Assembly (NCBI GenBank): GCA_016271365.2
Contig: JADMNL010000028.1
Coordinates: 98,301,501 to 98,365,500 of the forward strand
DNA: 64,000 nucleotides
Direction of reading: 5' to 3'
Source of the DNA: Neoceratodus forsteri
Taxonomy: Eukaryota > Chordata > Ceratodontiformes > Ceratodontidae
Below the pieces are notes generated by a model. The model ran no database searches. It was not told the origin of the DNA and saw only the letters and a program-made list of their open reading frames with translations. Position numbers and translations under genes: made by a program. Numbering within the stretch: the first letter of the stretch is position 1; every line of letters starts with the position of its first letter. Below, one piece after another: positions 44,488 through 55,146 of this stretch.

Positions 44488-47400
44488 CATACTAGAAATG
44501 TCATAGGAAATACAGAAGGCTAGGTGGCCCATAATGTACTCCCTCCCATAAAATGGGTTATTAATCTCCATAGTTCACATAGTGGTTTAGTAAATGATTA
44601 TCTAATCTTTAGTAAACAAATCAAAAGATCTTTCATGTGCCACTGAACTAGGTCCTTCAATAGGACACAATGCGTTGGGTGAAAAGCTACTCCTCAGGAG
44701 AACCTTTGGATGAGTACGCATTAATTGATACTGATGACTTCTCAAGCTAACTTCCTATTATTAATAACGAGCCCTAGATCATGAAAGAAAGTTTTTCATC
44801 CCGGATCTTATACATCAGCAGTAAATCGCTTCTAAGTTATCTAAGCTCCAGGGATAAAGATCTAAAATTTTCAATCTATCCTCATAACTCAACCCATACA
44901 TACCATCAATCATTTTGTAAATCTCCTGCACCCCTCCACACAATCAGTATCCTCCGGAAGTAGCTCCACAATGGGAAACAGTAATCCAATGTGGGCTGTA
45001 CATAAGCCTGATAGCTAGGAGGAGACAGGCCCTATTTCTATTTGAGATTGATTTTTTATGCAATGAATAATCCTAGAGGATTTATTAATTATTTTAATAC
45101 GATCACTAAATTTAAGGTCATCACTAATAAGCACCCCAAATCACTCTCACTAGTGACAGGCCTTAAACTCTGACCATTTATTGAATAACTGGTGCAGGGA
45201 TTACTTTTACCCAAATGCATAACCACGCACTTTCTGATATTAAATGACATTCTGTGCATTTTAACCCAGTTTTCCAATTTTATTAAATCCTCCTCCAGTT
45301 TAAGTTTGCCAGTCAGATGACTAACATCTGCTGCTAATTTAGATTATCAGCAAATTTAATAGTATAACTATTTAAATTTGCATTCAAGTCAGAAATGAAA
45401 ATAGAAAACAAAATAGGCCCCAGGGCGGAGCCTGAGGCACCCCACTGGTCACCCTCCCGATATCAGAATGAAATCCTGATTCGAACTACCTGATTTCTGT
45501 CACTCAACCAAGCATTTATCCATCTAATAAGCTTCTGATCTAATCCCAATTTATGCATGGTATCTAGCATTACATCATGGGGCACCTTATCTAATGCCTT
45601 ACGTAATCCAAATAAACAATGTCCATGGATTTATGATTAGCCAACATAGCGCTTACCCTCTCATAGAAAACCAAATTGGCGTCACATGACCTCCCAGTTT
45701 TAAAATGATGCTGAGTGACATCTGTCAGGTTTTTGTGTCAAGTTCTTTCTGGAGCCTATCCTTAATTATTTCTTCCATTGCTTTTCCCAAAATACAAGTC
45801 AAACTCATAGGTCGATAATTGGAAACTTGACTAGTATACCTTTTTATAGATTGGAACCACTATACCCTGGAGCCAATCAATGGGCACGTCCTCATATCCA
45901 ACGAAAGGTTTAATAGGACATACAAAGGCTCAGTCAACCAATGCTCTATCTCCTTCAAGATTCTAGGATGTAGATCATCCAGCCCAGCAGACGTACCAGC
46001 CTCAATTTTCTTTAGTTTAACTAAAATCTCCTCTTGTTATCTCATCTCATAAATTTGAATTAGAATCAACTGGAACCTGACTAGAGGTATCCTAACTTGT
46101 TTTAAATTAAACAGAGAGCAAAAATATGTATTGAAGGAGTTAGTAATTTCTTTTTGATCAGAAATCAGTTCAGAATTGCAATTAATAGAGCTAATTTTCA
46201 CTGATTGGTGGGATTTATTATTTAGATACGATAAAGCTCTTATCATCATCCTTAATATGGGCTAATCTAAACTCTAATTTACCTTTTTCTTTTCTTATGT
46301 GTGATTTACATTTCTTAACAGCTTCCCTATACCTGGCTTTTGTAAGAGTTATTTTCTTCTCAGTGTTCTATTACAACATATCTTTCTTCTAATCAAATTT
46401 CTAATAGATTCAGTGAACCATAATGGAGTTTTCCCAATATTATTATATTTTTTGAGATGGAATGAATGTGTCACTAAGTTCATTAATTTTGTTTTTTATT
46501 AACATCCAAAACTGATTTGGTGATTCAATTTTCTGCCCCAGTCCATTAATATAATTCCTTTAAAAGGGATGGAAAGTCAGATTTTCTGAAATCTTATACT
46601 TAGTAATTCCTACTATTCTATCCATATTAATATTTAAAGGAGAAAGTAATAACATTATGATCACTATTTAGTAATGAGTCATCTACTCTATATTAGAAAT
46701 TCTATCAGGAATATCTGTAATCACCAAATCAAGTATGTTACTACCTCTTGAAGGTGTAGTAACCATTTGTTGTAGCCCATTTGACATACATAAGTCTTAA
46801 AAGGATTGTTCACTAGAAGTTTCAGCTGCTAAGGTGGACCAATTAATGGCAGGCATATTAAAGTCCCCAACAATATCACATGCTTAGTATTCAGATTAAC
46901 TGCTATATTCTGCAACAGAATTCTATGATCTTTCAAAATGGTGTCTGGTGATCACAATATGCCCACAATCAAATTCTTTTGTTTATCCTTCCTCTTAATC
47001 TCCAACCATAAACTTTCAGGCCCATCATTTTGTGATTTATATAACTCACAATATTCTAAATAATTTTTATATGAAAAGCAATCCCCCCTTCTATTTAATC
47101 TATCCCTATGTACTAAATTATATCAAGTATGGACTTACACAAGCAGAACTCTCAGCCCACCATGTTTCAGTTATGGCTGCAAAATCAATAGGAGGATCCA
47201 GGGTTTTATTAATTTCCTATTCCACCTGGGACAAACTAGCCTATTTTTGTAGACTGGGCACAATTAACGTTCGATAGTTGTAATTCAATTGGCTGAACTT
47301 TATTTATACTTGTTTCAGGAGTACACTATCTTTTATAGAATCCATGCTCTGCCCACTCGTTATTTATTTGCAGTTCTGCACTATTTACATGAAAATCGGA

Positions 47401-47885
47401 AGATAAGCCTGGAGTTGAAGGTAATAGCGTTTGTTCATTCAAGATAGGCGTGTATCTACCCATCCGACGCTTAAGCAGTGTGTACTGATTTGCTAATGGA
47501 AGCTCAAAGACTTCAGCCTTCCTTTCTCCTTTAATTTTTTTATTACCTTGAACAACATGACATTCCTCATTCTCGCTACATACAGCTTCATTACCCTATT
47601 TCTTTTTTAACTCCTCGAGGTCTCTAAGTGCCCGTAACCTCAGTGGTATTTGGACATAACAAGGGGTTCCGAGGAACAGTTGGCTTATTCAAGGAAAAAA
47701 CACTCGCTGAATTCTGGATCAAATCATTATTGGAAGTCTTTTCTATCAAAGTAACTTGTAATAAGTCCCCACTTAATCTTTTCTGCATACTTTTCTGACT
47801 CACTTCAAGTTTATTTAATCTTTCATTAAATTCCAAGATCTCATGCTGCAATTTGTCATTTAGGACACACTTTATGCGTTTAAAC
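44488..47885 (-). mobile_element. Diverged, nearly full-length CR1-group LINE (minus)
   Basis: This differs from the other CR1 copies and is A/T richer. From the 5' side: a coiled-coil ORF1 end with HEILEFNERLNKLEVSQKSM (47850-47780), an endonuclease with DFAAITETWWAES (about 47190-47150), and an RT with AGLDDLHPRILKEIEHWL (45990-45930) and NYRPMSLTCILGKAMEEII (45840-45780). KFADNLN follows near 45350, where the second Asp of FADD is Asn, then NWVKMHRMSFNIRKCVVMHL (45270-45210) and SESDLG (45150). The 3' end near 44490 resembles the CR1 end (GGGCCACCTAGCC, reversed). About 3.4 kb, inactive. It lies immediately upstream of the previous CR1 in the same orientation. Confidence 0.8.
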
Positions 47886-48164
47886 AGTGGGGGAGGGTTA
47901 AGGCTGATGTAAACATTTCATACATTTTACATGAACCACATTGCATGCCTAAATTCCCTCCAGCATCATTATTGTATCCCCATGCTTGATACTCTTAATT
48001 ATCTACGTTTTATATCTATATTATATCTTTTCACAGCTACCAGATATTACATTGAGTGCCACTGATACACCTTACACCCAACATGCCAAACATGCTCTTA
48101 GATGTGCATGTCTTGGCACTCTTCACGTGGTAGCAGCTGCGTGCACTGTGCTGCTCACTCGGCT
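47886..48164. other. Unassigned sequence
   Basis: No gene is visible. It may include the 5' end of the CR1-group element. Confidence 0.3.
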
Positions 48165-48872
48165 GCACGAGCGCTTTTTATGCCATGGAGGATCCCAGAA
48201 GGCAGAGGGTATCAGCTGGCCGTGATACGAGTTACTAGACAACAAATGAAAACAACACCTCTGATTAGCAGCACTAGCTAGCTCCCAGTAGAATAGTACT
48301 TAGTCATACCCTCAGTTCTTTACGTAGCTATAGAAATAGCAGAACTTCCCTCAGCAAAAGCAGCATAAATAATCAAGTACTCGAGAATGGTCGATGACTT
48401 TGCCAGGTCTGTCTCACACCTACTAAAGGTGTCTCACAGCAGAAGGACAGAGATTAGTGCAACGGCCATTCACAGAGCACTCTTTATACCATGGAGGATC
48501 CTAGAAGGCAGAGGGTATCAGATGGCCATGATACAAGGGTTGCTAGGCAACAAATTAAAACTACACCGCTGATTAGCAACGCTAGCTAGCTCCCAATAAA
48601 ACAGTATTTAGTCACAACGCTCAGCTCTTTATGTAGCTATAGAAATAGCAGAACTTCCTCAGCAAAAGCAGCATAAATAATCAAGTGCTCGAGAATGGTC
48701 TGTGCACTCTGCAAGGTCTGTCTCACACCTAATCGAGGTGTCTCACAGCAGAAGGACAGAGATTAGTGCAACAGCCATTCTTGGAGCGCTTTATGCTGTG
48801 GAGGATCCTAGAAGGCAGAGGGTATCAGCTGACCATGATACTAGAGTTACTAGACAACAAATTAAAATACAC
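48165..48872. repeat. Tandem repeat, 307 bp unit, 2.3 copies
   Basis: GGAGGATCCCAGAAGGCAGA at 48187, GGAGGATCCTAGAAGGCAGA at 48494 and again at 48801 give two spacings of 307 bases. The units are about 90% alike by eye and also share GCTAGCTAGCTCCCA, TATAGAAATAGCAGAACTTC and GGTGTCTCACAGCAGAAGGA. No reading frame is conserved across units. Confidence 0.92.
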
Positions 48873-48880
48873 CAGAGTTA

Positions 48881-48991
48881 GAACCATGCGCATCTCAAGA
48901 ATGTGCACCCAATGGAATATTTAACGTACCATTAATAATGGAGCATACAGTATATGCTGCAGAATGCACATTTTCGACTGGGGCATGGTTC
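48881..48991. mobile_element. 111 bp MITE flanked by TA
   Basis: The ends are GAACCATGCGCAT and, reversed, GAACCATGCCCCA. Both arms continue to AATGTGCA. TA lies directly outside both ends (48879-48880 and 48992-48993), consistent with a Tc1/mariner-type target. It starts 8 bases after the end of the 307 bp tandem repeat. Confidence 0.75.
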
Positions 48992-49029
48992 TACCCACAT
49001 AGAGTTTACCACAAGGACAACACAAAACA

Positions 49030-49490
49030 GGGTAACAGAAACACATAAAAATGTCGGCAGAAAAGATCATTGGTCTAGCAAGGCTGCCCTGTTTTATCCT
49101 CTCCTAGCCTACCCCAGGACCCAAGTCTAGTTGGAATTATTGCCCTGATATCCTCCATCCTTGCCCCTGACTTACTGCTTCCCCCGTGTTGCTAATAAGC
49201 CTTTACTTGGTCCCAGCCATGTTTGAAACCATTAATGGTTCTCACACCCACCAACTCTGCTGGTAGACTGTTCCATGGCTCAACCTCTGTCTCTGTGAAA
49301 TAAAACTTTCTCACATCCCTCCTGCATACAACCCCCCACCACCACCATGGCCAGTCATGCCCCGTGTTCTTGATTCACAGTTCCTGCTAAATATTTTCTA
49401 ACAATCTACCTTGTTCCTTCCTTTCAAGAACTTGAAGAACTCTGTCATATCGCCTCTACCTTCTGATCTCCGGCAAGTACATGTTCAGAG
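49030..49490 (-). mobile_element. CR1 3' fragment (minus), diverged
   Basis: The plus strand shows ATGTCGGCAGAAAAGATCAT (the complement of the CR1 tail) and TGGTAGACTGTTCCATGGCT (complement of the WNSLPAE codons), then TTCTCACATCCCTCCTGCAT. About 460 bases, 5' truncated, more diverged than other copies. Confidence 0.7.
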
Positions 49491-49797
49491 ACACAAGCGA
49501 TGAAGGTAGTGGAGCAGATGATAAATGTAGTAATTTCAGCCTGTCATGATAGGATGGGGACTCAAACACTTATACTGTTTTGCATATATGCAAACTTATA
49601 TTACCACAATGAAAAAAAACATGGCGTTAAGCCAGTTGCAAGATGCTTCTGGTATTTTTCAAACCAGCTATGAAGTTATGAACCAGTTTTCCTTGGAGAG
49701 TTTTTACCGTACTAAAAGTAAGTCTAGCATCATTACAAATACAGAAGACAGGGCTTTGTCACTTTGTAATATGGGCTGTATTTCTTAGCATCATCAT
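49491..49797. other. Unassigned sequence
   Basis: An 80-codon plus-strand frame (49546-49788) has no motif. Nothing else is seen. Confidence 0.3.
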
Positions 49798-49901
49798 AAT
49801 GGGAGGCTTTAAGCCCGAGGTTCGATAGTGAGCAGCTACATCACTCCCCATCAGGCTTAAAGGTCACTCATCCTGGGGATCGCCAGGATTCATTTCTTGT
49901 T
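49798..49901 (+). repeat. A1 repeat of the short Ngaro-like element
   Basis: It matches A2 at 52387-52492 with a few substitutions. Shared words are CATCAGGCTTAAAGGTCACT, CATCCTGGGG and CATTTCTTGTT. Confidence 0.9.
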
Positions 49902-52190
49902 TTGGCTGGAGGTGCCACTCCTATTGTCTCTGTTGCTTTCAGTCTTCCTCGAGTGTGTTTTCTGGCGTCTCCTGCCACCTGCCTGCTCCTTTCCACTACA
50001 GCCATTCTACCTGTCTGATTTTCTTTTACCTTGTTTGCTGTCTGCTATTCTCTTGCCATTTTCCTCAGCTTGTTTTCCTACCTGTGCTCCTGCTGTTCGC
50101 CCCGCCCGCCTACCCTCCCGGGCCTTGATGCTGCGCGCTGTCACCTACGGGAGCTATTTCAGTGCTCCTTTTGCCCGCCTGCTGCTTCCTGCATCCTTCC
50201 TTTTGATCGTTGGTGCTTCCCCGTGGTTCTTTGGCCTTGTTTCCTTACCGAGCCCTCCTTTACCCTTAGCAGGTGTCCACGTTCTTTTCACCATTTCGGA
50301 TGCTCAGCTTGCATTCACTCTGCACAGAGTCCATTTTACTCCCTCATACCTGCTGCAGGTGAGGGAAGCAGAGGACTCTGAGCTGATAAGCTATTTTCTG
50401 TTCATTTCTGCTCCTATTTTGTCTGCTTCATTTCGTAGTGCTGTCGTTCGCCAAGGTTATTTGGCCTGTGGAAGCTCTGTTGTAGTTCTCGTGGTTACAA
50501 TACCTTTCTGGTAGCGCTGAGTTCAATAATTTCTACTTGCCAGCACCTTGTGATTCGCTTCTCCACCCGTTTCCTGCTCATCTGTGGGCTCTTGGTTTTC
50601 CAACTCAGGCTCTGAGTATTGTACTCTTATCACCTGGATTCTCACACCTTGCCTTCTGCATCGCTCTGTGGTAGCTTAGTAGGGCTTTGCTTTTACTTGA
50701 TCATTACTTTATATGTCACATTTCCACTCATGTTTCTTTGGTGTTCAGGGACCTCGTTTCTAGCCTGCAGTGCACAGCTGGGACTTGCCTATTGAATCAT
50801 TCTTTCATTCATGCAATTCGGTACCTGATGTCTCTCTTCCTTGTTTGTTCTGCTGCTTTGGCTTCCTTTGATGTTTCCCTCCATTCTACTCCTTGCTCAT
50901 ATGTACCGTGCTTTCTTTTGGGGTTTCTTCTCCCATTTGTTCCTCTCCTTCTAAGCCCGTGCTTTCATTTTGGGTGTGTTTCCTATCCTACCTCTGCCAT
51001 ACCCAGCCATCATGGCTTCCTCCTCTCAAGGCCAATCATTATGCCTCGGCTAACTACACACTTCAATCAGTGAGCTCATCACCCTGCTGCGTTCCTGCTG
51101 TGATCCTCATCTCGAGCCTCCGCTCATGACTTTAATCCATCGCCGCAGTCGAGGATCACTCCATTCCTGGCTTTCATCTCTCATCATGCCTTTGCTTCAT
51201 TTTGCTCCATTGGGCCTGGTCTTGATATTTCATTTGGGCATACCTATCATGGATCGTATGCTCCTATGCCTCTCTTTGACTCTCCTGCCACTGTGGTTCT
51301 CATCCTGTACCAGCTGGGTCTATGCTACCCATTGACCTCCCACAGTCCTTCATCCTTTCATACTTCACTTTCCCATACCAGCCTCCATGGTTTCAATCCA
51401 TCATAGTACCTCATCAATTTCCTATTCTACCTTCCTCCTCCTAGTGCCTTTCACGTCCCACCCAGCATGGATTCACTCCACTCACAGCTCACTCCCCATC
51501 TGCACTTCATCCGATTTTGCTCCTCTCGATTGCTCAACCTGGGCATTCCCTCTGGTTCACATATCATCTGGTTCTAGACATGTCTTCTTGGCCTCAAAGT
51601 CTTCCTTCTTTGAGGAACCTACTTACATCACTCTATCGAGCATACTACCTTCGTACAAAATTCATTTTCAAGTTCATTCTTGTCTCCTATTGACATCAGT
51701 GTCTACCCACTCGTGTCGCTGAATCAAGCATACCTTTCATTGGGTCTCATGCTCCCTCTGACCTGCTGCCCTCCTCGGTGATCATCATCATCGGTCTTTA
51801 TCGTTGCCTCATGTTTCTTCTTTGATCCATGCTTTCTTTTGAGGTTTTCTCCTATCCCATCATCATCTTCCCTACTTATATAGTTCTCTTTTACTAATCC
51901 TTCTCTTTAACAACAAACGTCCTCAAATCAAATGTCGTCAGCCTGGAGGGAAGGCGACTAGGCCTTGATCCTCAGAGGTTTCCTCCTCAAAGAGTTTTTT
52001 CCTCTCCTCCATGCCAATGGTCATAATATTAGTTAGTGCTTTCTTAGGTTAATTAGTTAGGTTCCACTGTTGGATGGAGGCAGATGGTGGCCCCAGTTTT
52101 CCCTCTCTCCTCGGGAAGTCTGTCCTCATCTCAGAAATTCATCCAGTCATCATTCTCGTCTTCGATGCTCAACACCCAATTAGGTATTCT
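49897..52190 (+). other. Interior of the short Ngaro-like element
   Basis: Pyrimidine-rich on the plus strand, which produces a 205-codon hydrophobic frame (49897-50514) and other long frames without known domains. I read the 205-codon frame as a composition effect. Words such as TCATGGCTTCCTCCTCTC, CATTGGGTCTCATGCTCC and TTGGGGTTTCTTCTCCC recur in diverged form, suggesting old internal duplications. Confidence 0.5.
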
Positions 52191-52194
52191 TTTT

Positions 52195-52386
52195 GGGCTT
52201 CTTCCTACCTACCTTTAGCCGACACAATCATTCCCATGGCACCTGTAGGGGAGAATCCTCCTCTAGGGTTCCTTGCGTCGTACCCTTCACAAGGTGGTAT
52301 ATCCATGGATAGAGAGGCGGAAAGTCACAAAAGTAAATCAAGTCACACAAGCATCATCTCATCTCATCTAGTTGCTTAACACATTG
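52195..52386 (+). repeat. B1 repeat of the short Ngaro-like element
   Basis: It shares GGCTTCTTCCTA, TCTAGGGTTCCTTGCGTC, GATAGAGAGGCGGAAAG and AAAGTAAATCAAGTCACACA with B2 in the same order. It directly abuts A2. Confidence 0.9.
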
Positions 52387-52492
52387 AATAGGAGGGCTTT
52401 AAGCCTGAGGTTCGATGGGTGGAGCAACTGCACCACCCCATCAGGCTTAAAGGTCACTCATCCTGGGGCTCTCCAGGAGCCATTTCTTGTTG
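52387..52492 (+). repeat. A2 repeat of the short Ngaro-like element
   Basis: Second copy of A, placed between B1 and B2. It begins AATAGGAGGGCTTTAAGCCT. Confidence 0.9.
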
Positions 52493-52535
52493 CCCACCAT
52501 CCACCCCTCCTCCTGCGGCTCATCTCTTGCCCATT

Positions 52536-52728
52536 GGCTTCTTCCTAACCTACCTTTAGCTGATGCAATCATTCCCCACGGCACCTGTGGGGGACTCTCC
52601 TCTAGGGTTCCTTGCGTCATACCCTAAAGGGTGGTATATCCCACGGATAGAGAGGCGGAAAGCCACAAAAGTAAATCAAGTCACACAAGCATCATCTCAT
52701 TCTCCTCTAGTTGCGTAAGCACATTGAT
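52536..52728 (+). repeat. B2 repeat of the short Ngaro-like element (3' end)
   Basis: Second copy of B, ending ...GTAAGCACATTGA before unrelated sequence. Confidence 0.9.
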
Positions 52729-53607
52729 CCAACTTGACCCGATAAATAATTGAATTCTGTAACAAATGTTACAGGTGCATTTGCCATTTTTAAATTTTGC
52801 TTTAGGTACTACTAGATTAACATTATCTAATCCCTTGCTTTCTGTAATGCATTTTCCACTCCAGTTTATGAGAAGAGTAACCTAATTCTAATTAATCTGC
52901 TACTGAGAACAGCTGCTTTGTTGAGAAAGTGTTGCTTGTGCTAACAAATGGACTGTAGGGGATAGGATTTATCAGAGCTGTTGGATAGGCATTCTGTGCA
53001 TGTAATAGAGTATTTGTTTATGTGTTATTTCTATAGCCCACTGTACTGATCCTTTGACAGTTATCTAGAGACAGAGTAATATCAAGAAATTGTAAGTTTA
53101 CGGTATTCTGGAGTCAACCGTTCCATAAAGGAAATTGCTTCTTCAAGAGAACCCTGAGACACACACACTTGCACACGCATAGCATCATCATCATCATCAT
53201 CACTGTAGCACAGTGTGCAGCAGTGCTCTCTGGATGAAGCAATTTCAGAGACTAGAGGGTAGATGGACGCTGCAGTGGGTGGGTATGGGAGGGTATATCT
53301 GTGGTTTCTGAATTGTGATGAGAGGAGGAGGTTGGAAGGAATGGGTTTGCCATCAGTAGGGAAGGTTCTTTTTGATTTTAATTTCTTTCTGCCTTTATTG
53401 AAGGTGTGTGTGGGGGAGAGGGTGGTGGGTGCTGTTGTAGTAGGTGGGTAAGTTTTTTTTTTGTTTGTTTATTACTCCATATGGCTTTGTAGGTGTAGGA
53501 GGGTGGTAGTGGGTGCTTCAAGAGGGTGGGATGGGAATCTTTAAACAAAATAGTAACTTAGCACTGCAAACTGCTGGTGAGGTATCAGCGTCATCCACAA
53601 TACACAT
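52729..53607. other. Unassigned; includes a (TCA)n run
   Basis: No gene is visible. GCATCATCATCATCATCATCA lies at 53182-53202. 53250-53530 is G-rich with repeated GGTGGTGGGTGCT-like words. Confidence 0.4.
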
Positions 53608-54665
53608 AGGGCTGGATATTCAAACTGCGCCATTCTGAGGTGCAAGCCCTTGCGCTCACGCCAAAATAGTTGCGCAGGGGTGGCGAGGTGATATTCAAAG
53701 AGTTAGCGCTAGTAGCAACTCCTTTGAATATCACCCCTAGCCACAGCCACTGTGCTATGGCGCAGGAACTCTGCTTCACTCAAGAAGTTGTCAGAGTGGA
53801 GCATTCAACTTGGCGGTGGGCAAGTACCATTGCGCCATGTGCAAAATCATTATATTCAAAAGGTGACATGCAAATGGGGCCATAATTCATGCAAAGCACA
53901 AGGGGCCATTTGCATCTGATTATGGCCCCATTTGCATGCCGATTAAGACATGTGGTGCGCGATCCCCGAGACTTGCGCCTGGCGCCTCTGCCAGGCAGCA
54001 GCCGAGGGGACCGGACATTCTGCAGCCCGATTGCGGGCATAGTGTACCCCTCTCCCCACCAGCCCGATCACGGGCAGCAATGTGGCCCCTCCTCCCGAAC
54101 ATCTCCCTGGTGGTCCTGTGGACTGAAATGCCCGATCGCGGGCAGAAAGTAAACTGAACCCCCTCTGAACATCTCCCTGGTGAAATGCCCGATCACAGGC
54201 AGAAAGTAAACTGCACCCCGAACATCTCCTGGTGAAATGCCTGATCGCGGGCAGAAAGTAAACTACCCGAACATCTCCTAGCGAAATGCCCGATCGCGAC
54301 AGAAAAGTAACTGCACCCCGAACATCTCCTGGCGAAATGCCCGATCCACGGGCAGAAAGTAAACTGAACCCCAGACATCTCCCTGGCGGAAATGCCCGAT
54401 CGCGGGCAGAAAGTAAACTGAACCCCCAACATCTCCTGGTGGTCCAGTGGACGAAATGCCCGATCGCGGGCAGTAAGTAATTGAACCCCCAACATCTCCC
54501 TGGTGGCTAGTGTCCCCCCCACCCCACCACCCCGAAGCCCCTACCCCGCTCCCCGGCGGCGGCGGGTGGCAGCATCCACCCTACCTGCGCCCGCGCCGCC
54601 ACGACTGACTGCCGGTGACTTCTGCCCTTGCGCCTTTGAATGGCGCAGTTTGAATATCCAGCCCT
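53608..54665. mobile_element. 1058 bp DNA element with 28 bp perfect inverted ends
   Basis: The left end AGGGCTGGATATTCAAACTG, continuing CGCCATTC, is repeated exactly in reverse complement at the right end (54638-54665). Inside are two further hairpins: GTGATATTCAAAG...CTTTGAATATCAC (53688-53733), and TGCAAATGGGGCCATAAT with its complement (53870-53940). A GC-rich minisatellite fills 54100-54500. No transposase is visible and no clear target duplication was found. The GGATATTCA-type end resembles the partial element at 63480. Confidence 0.85.
54100..54500. repeat. GC-rich minisatellite inside the DNA element, about 8 units of 45-65 bp
   Basis: The recurring core is AACATCTCC(CT)GGTG or GGCG, then GAAATGCCCGATCGCGGGCA and GAAAGTAAACTGAACCCC. 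It contains many CpG sites. Unit length varies because a GTCCTGTGGAC-like segment is present in some units only. Confidence 0.9.
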
Positions 54666-55140
54666 CTGAGTTTAGCACTTTTCTGAATCTATATTTATTG
54701 AAATTAGCACTAATCAGCACTTTATATCTATCGTTGTCAAGCTGTTTACAATATTAATCAGCACTTTATACCTACTGTTGGCAAGCTGTTTTATAACTCT
54801 GCTGGAATCTACATTATTTCTATAATATTTTTATTCTGAAAATAGTTAAAACGGGAAGGCAAATGCACGAAATGGGTGGGGAAGTACCCAATCCTTTCAA
54901 TGAATCTTTTATCACTTCAACCGTATAAAATAAATTAGATAATTTCCTATATGTACAATCCCAACAGGTAGATAGTAGTCCAAACAATACCAAATATGCG
55001 GCAGCAGGTTTGCACTCTATGCCCATTCCACTCTACATGGGCAATATGGGTAATGATAGGAATTCAATAAAAAATGGTAAAAAAAATTGAATTTAGGCTA
55101 AAGCAAATAAAATTAAGTTTCAAGAAAAAGTTAAAAAAAT
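54666..55140. other. A/T-rich leader of the following LINE or unassigned
   Basis: AATCAGCACTTTATA(T/C)CTA occurs at 54712 and 54754, a short direct repeat. The A-rich 55060-55145 segment immediately precedes the LINE ORF1. Confidence 0.35.
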
Positions 55141-55146
55141 AATAAG

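Larger units (their letters stand above)
49798..52728 (+). mobile_element. Short Ngaro-like element without visible polymerase (non-autonomous)
   Basis: On the plus strand the layout is A1 (49798-49901), an interior of 2.3 kb, B1 (about 52195-52386), A2 (52387-52492) and B2 (52536-52728), the same split direct-repeat plan as the 6.6 kb element. The A repeat starts AATGGGAGGCTTTAAGCCCG, then AGGTTCGAT, and the B repeat ends in ACACATTGA, both as in the larger element. The sequence before B1, ATCCTCAGAGGTTTCCTCC followed by GAGTTTTTTCCTCTCC, also matches the larger element after its recombinase. I found no RT, RNase H or recombinase motif in either strand of the interior. It is probably a non-autonomous derivative mobilised by a full-length relative. 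Confidence 0.85.

Noticed and set aside
49897..50514. 205-codon plus-strand reading frame, strongly hydrophobic, resembling a membrane protein
   Set aside because: It starts inside the A1 repeat of the short Ngaro-like element, lies in pyrimidine-rich DNA where Leu, Ser, Phe and Pro codons arise by composition, and shows no domain.
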